A stretch of 47,051 bases of DNA from Bugula neritina (lineage: Eukaryota > Bryozoa > Gymnolaemata > Cheilostomatida > Bugulidae), in assembly GCA_964035545.1 (NCBI GenBank), contig CAXIUT010000271.1:1-47051 (forward strand). Reading direction: 5' to 3'. The translations under genes were made by a program, and so were the position numbers. Within the stretch, counting starts at the first letter, position 1, and every line of letters starts with the position of its first letter. This document shows positions 45,676-47,051 of the stretch, piece by piece. The notes under the pieces were generated by a model that was not told the DNA's origin, did not search any database, and saw nothing but the letters and a program-made list of their open reading frames with translations.

Positions 45676-47051
45676 TCAAATATACTCTTCCAAAAGGGTG
45701 TACTTTAAATTCTACACATTTACTTATATATCTGCTCGAATGCTATCGATCTACGCTTGATTGTAGAGTACAATTTCTTATTTATTTGATATTGATATAG
45801 AACTATCTTGAAAATACTGATCTGCTAAGATGTTACTTCCTTTATAGTTTATAGTTATTTTTTTGAATGGTTTTGGAATAAAGAATTGATCGAGAGTCAA
45901 ATTTAAACTACTAATTATAATTCTCTTGATAGTTATTTTATTTTATTGGTGATTTTATTATTATTATTGATGTTTTTTAATGTTTTTAAGGTGATTTTGA
46001 GCTATTTTCATCGTATAGCTATTATATTATCCCTTGAGTCTGGTTTAGAGAGTGATTTGCCCAAGGTTAGAATAGATTTATTTTCCTTGAATCCATAAAT
46101 TAAAATATTACTGACTATCTTGAACCAACTAACAAGATTAATTCAATCCCTTTCCACTATATTACTAAGCAACAGGACTAATATAGATCTCATACTCCTA
46201 TATCTCTAATTTGCAATAGACAAATTAACCATTGTTGAGAATTTCAGCATGTACAATCTTACCTTAGTAATCTATAATATATATTCTATATCTTTTCGAA
46301 GAATTGGTGCTGCCAATGGAAATGAAATAGTTTCCTTTGGCGATGATGTTCATTTATACAACTACGAAATGATTTTTTAGACAGGAAAGAGGAAGATGCT
46401 TTACTGGTAGTTATTCTTGATATGCTAGAGATATTTTGGAAAATTGTTTTAGAAGAGGAACAAAGGTTTTTATGTTCTTTGATTTTGATAAGTTATGGAT
46501 TTAGAAAGAATACTTATTGGTTTAATTTAGTCCATATATCTTTAACTTTGACTCTTCATCTTCTTCGATGTCTTTAGCAAATTATCCTAGGAGTTAGTTG
46601 AAGTCAATTATTTGGAGTGTCTACTTGATATTAAAGGTTTTGATGGGATATGAGAAAAGTTTATTTAGTACTTTTGGAAAGTTTTAGCATTGACAAACTA
46701 GTCTATTCAAAAGGAGAGAGCCAATATTGATAGACTACTCTTATTATTATTCTTAATGAGTGAGCAAAGGCAATTCTTCTTAAGCTAGAGCTTATTTCGA
46801 CAGTAGTATCTTTTAATATTTTCCTAATCTAAAAATGGTGCTATAGACATCATTGATATCTTTACGATTAACTACAGATAGAACATGATTAACAAGTTAA
46901 TTTTATTCCAAATATTCTATAACTTGTTTTAGAATAGAAGAATATTATTCATTTTAGTTATCAATTTCTAATATGATATTACTATTTTAGTATTACTGGA
47001 ATATCGATCGATAAAGTTCTCCTATCTATTCCATATTTTGAGTAGAATTAA
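45676..47051 (-). CDS. C-terminal part of a large protein of unknown function (5' end outside window)
   Basis: The minus strand is open from the right edge of the window to TGA at 45676, about 458 codons, with no TCA on the plus strand in this frame. The first 150 visible residues are Glu-rich and helical (acidic run TH-EEEEEEE at about 46725-46755); then mixed alpha/beta segments (IIDFNELLGEFAKDIEED; YRIYIIDYEGKIVHAEIL; EEYEIYISPVAEEYSGKG). The later beta-strand pattern with Gly/Asn turns suggests a folded domain. No family recognised. It carries no start here; the gene continues beyond base 47051. Confidence 0.7.

Noticed and set aside
1-47051. CRISPR arrays, insertion sequences, bacterial promoters or terminators
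   Set aside because: None seen; the sequence is eukaryotic, and the only tandem repeats are telomeric arrays and repeat-protein coding sequence.

Overview
The window looks like somatic or germline DNA of a ciliate in which TGA is the only stop codon and TAA/TAG are read as glutamate. It opens with a CCCCAA telomere. Reading UAR as Glu turns a stop-riddled AT-rich sequence into about 29 genes, and Glu is what conserved motifs demand: PTIFEN, GQEEF and WYPEV in a Rho GTPase; the tubulin-ligase ATP site; IEK.EGCNHM in an RBR ligase; HRDLKPEN in a kinase. UAR=Glu, (TTGGGG)n telomeres and mini-introns of mostly 20-32 nt (GTA...TAG) point to a peritrich (Vorticella/Carchesium-like oligohymenophorean). 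Genus is not determinable from this alone.

Layout. 1-75: telomere. 159-3909: two minus-strand genes (double ubiquitin-like acidic protein; basic helical protein). 4274-11498: small coiled-coil genes, a frameshifted M20 peptidase, a Rho GTPase, an RBR ubiquitin ligase with membrane tail, an acid-ceramidase-like amidase and a multi-pass membrane protein. 11677-15773: a UBR N-recognin ligase. 16249-23790: a poly-glycine membrane protein, a RING-H2 membrane ligase, unknown proteins and a MARCH-type ligase. 24354-29120: one 4.8-kb uninterrupted gene ending in a jacalin-like lectin domain. 29639-30196: a pseudokinase gene that runs straight into a 94-bp internal telomeric array. 30383-32105: MORN-repeat gene (frameshifted), followed by a second internal array. 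32313-43603: tubulin-ligase-like enzyme, cyclic-nucleotide-binding-domain protein, a cysteine-tailed coiled-coil protein, C2H2 protein, acidic membrane protein, degenerate J-protein, myristoylated pseudokinase and an ESALRRSR-repeat protein, followed by a third internal array. 44087-end: an intact protein kinase and the C-terminal part of a large minus-strand gene leaving the window.

Themes. (1) Three internal TTGGGG arrays, all in right-end orientation, each lie 5' of a plus-strand gene; one directly abuts an open reading frame. (2) Ubiquitin functions are frequent (UBR, RBR, RING-H2, MARCH, double-UBL). (3) Cilium/cytoskeleton and signalling genes cluster at 30-45 kb. (4) Gene density is high. 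Frameshifts are confined to three recognisable genes (M20, ceramidase-like, MORN), while the 4.1-kb and 4.8-kb genes are intact.

All translation was done by eye with TAA/TAG=E. Intron calls rest on frame restoration plus GT...AG, and no homology search was possible.
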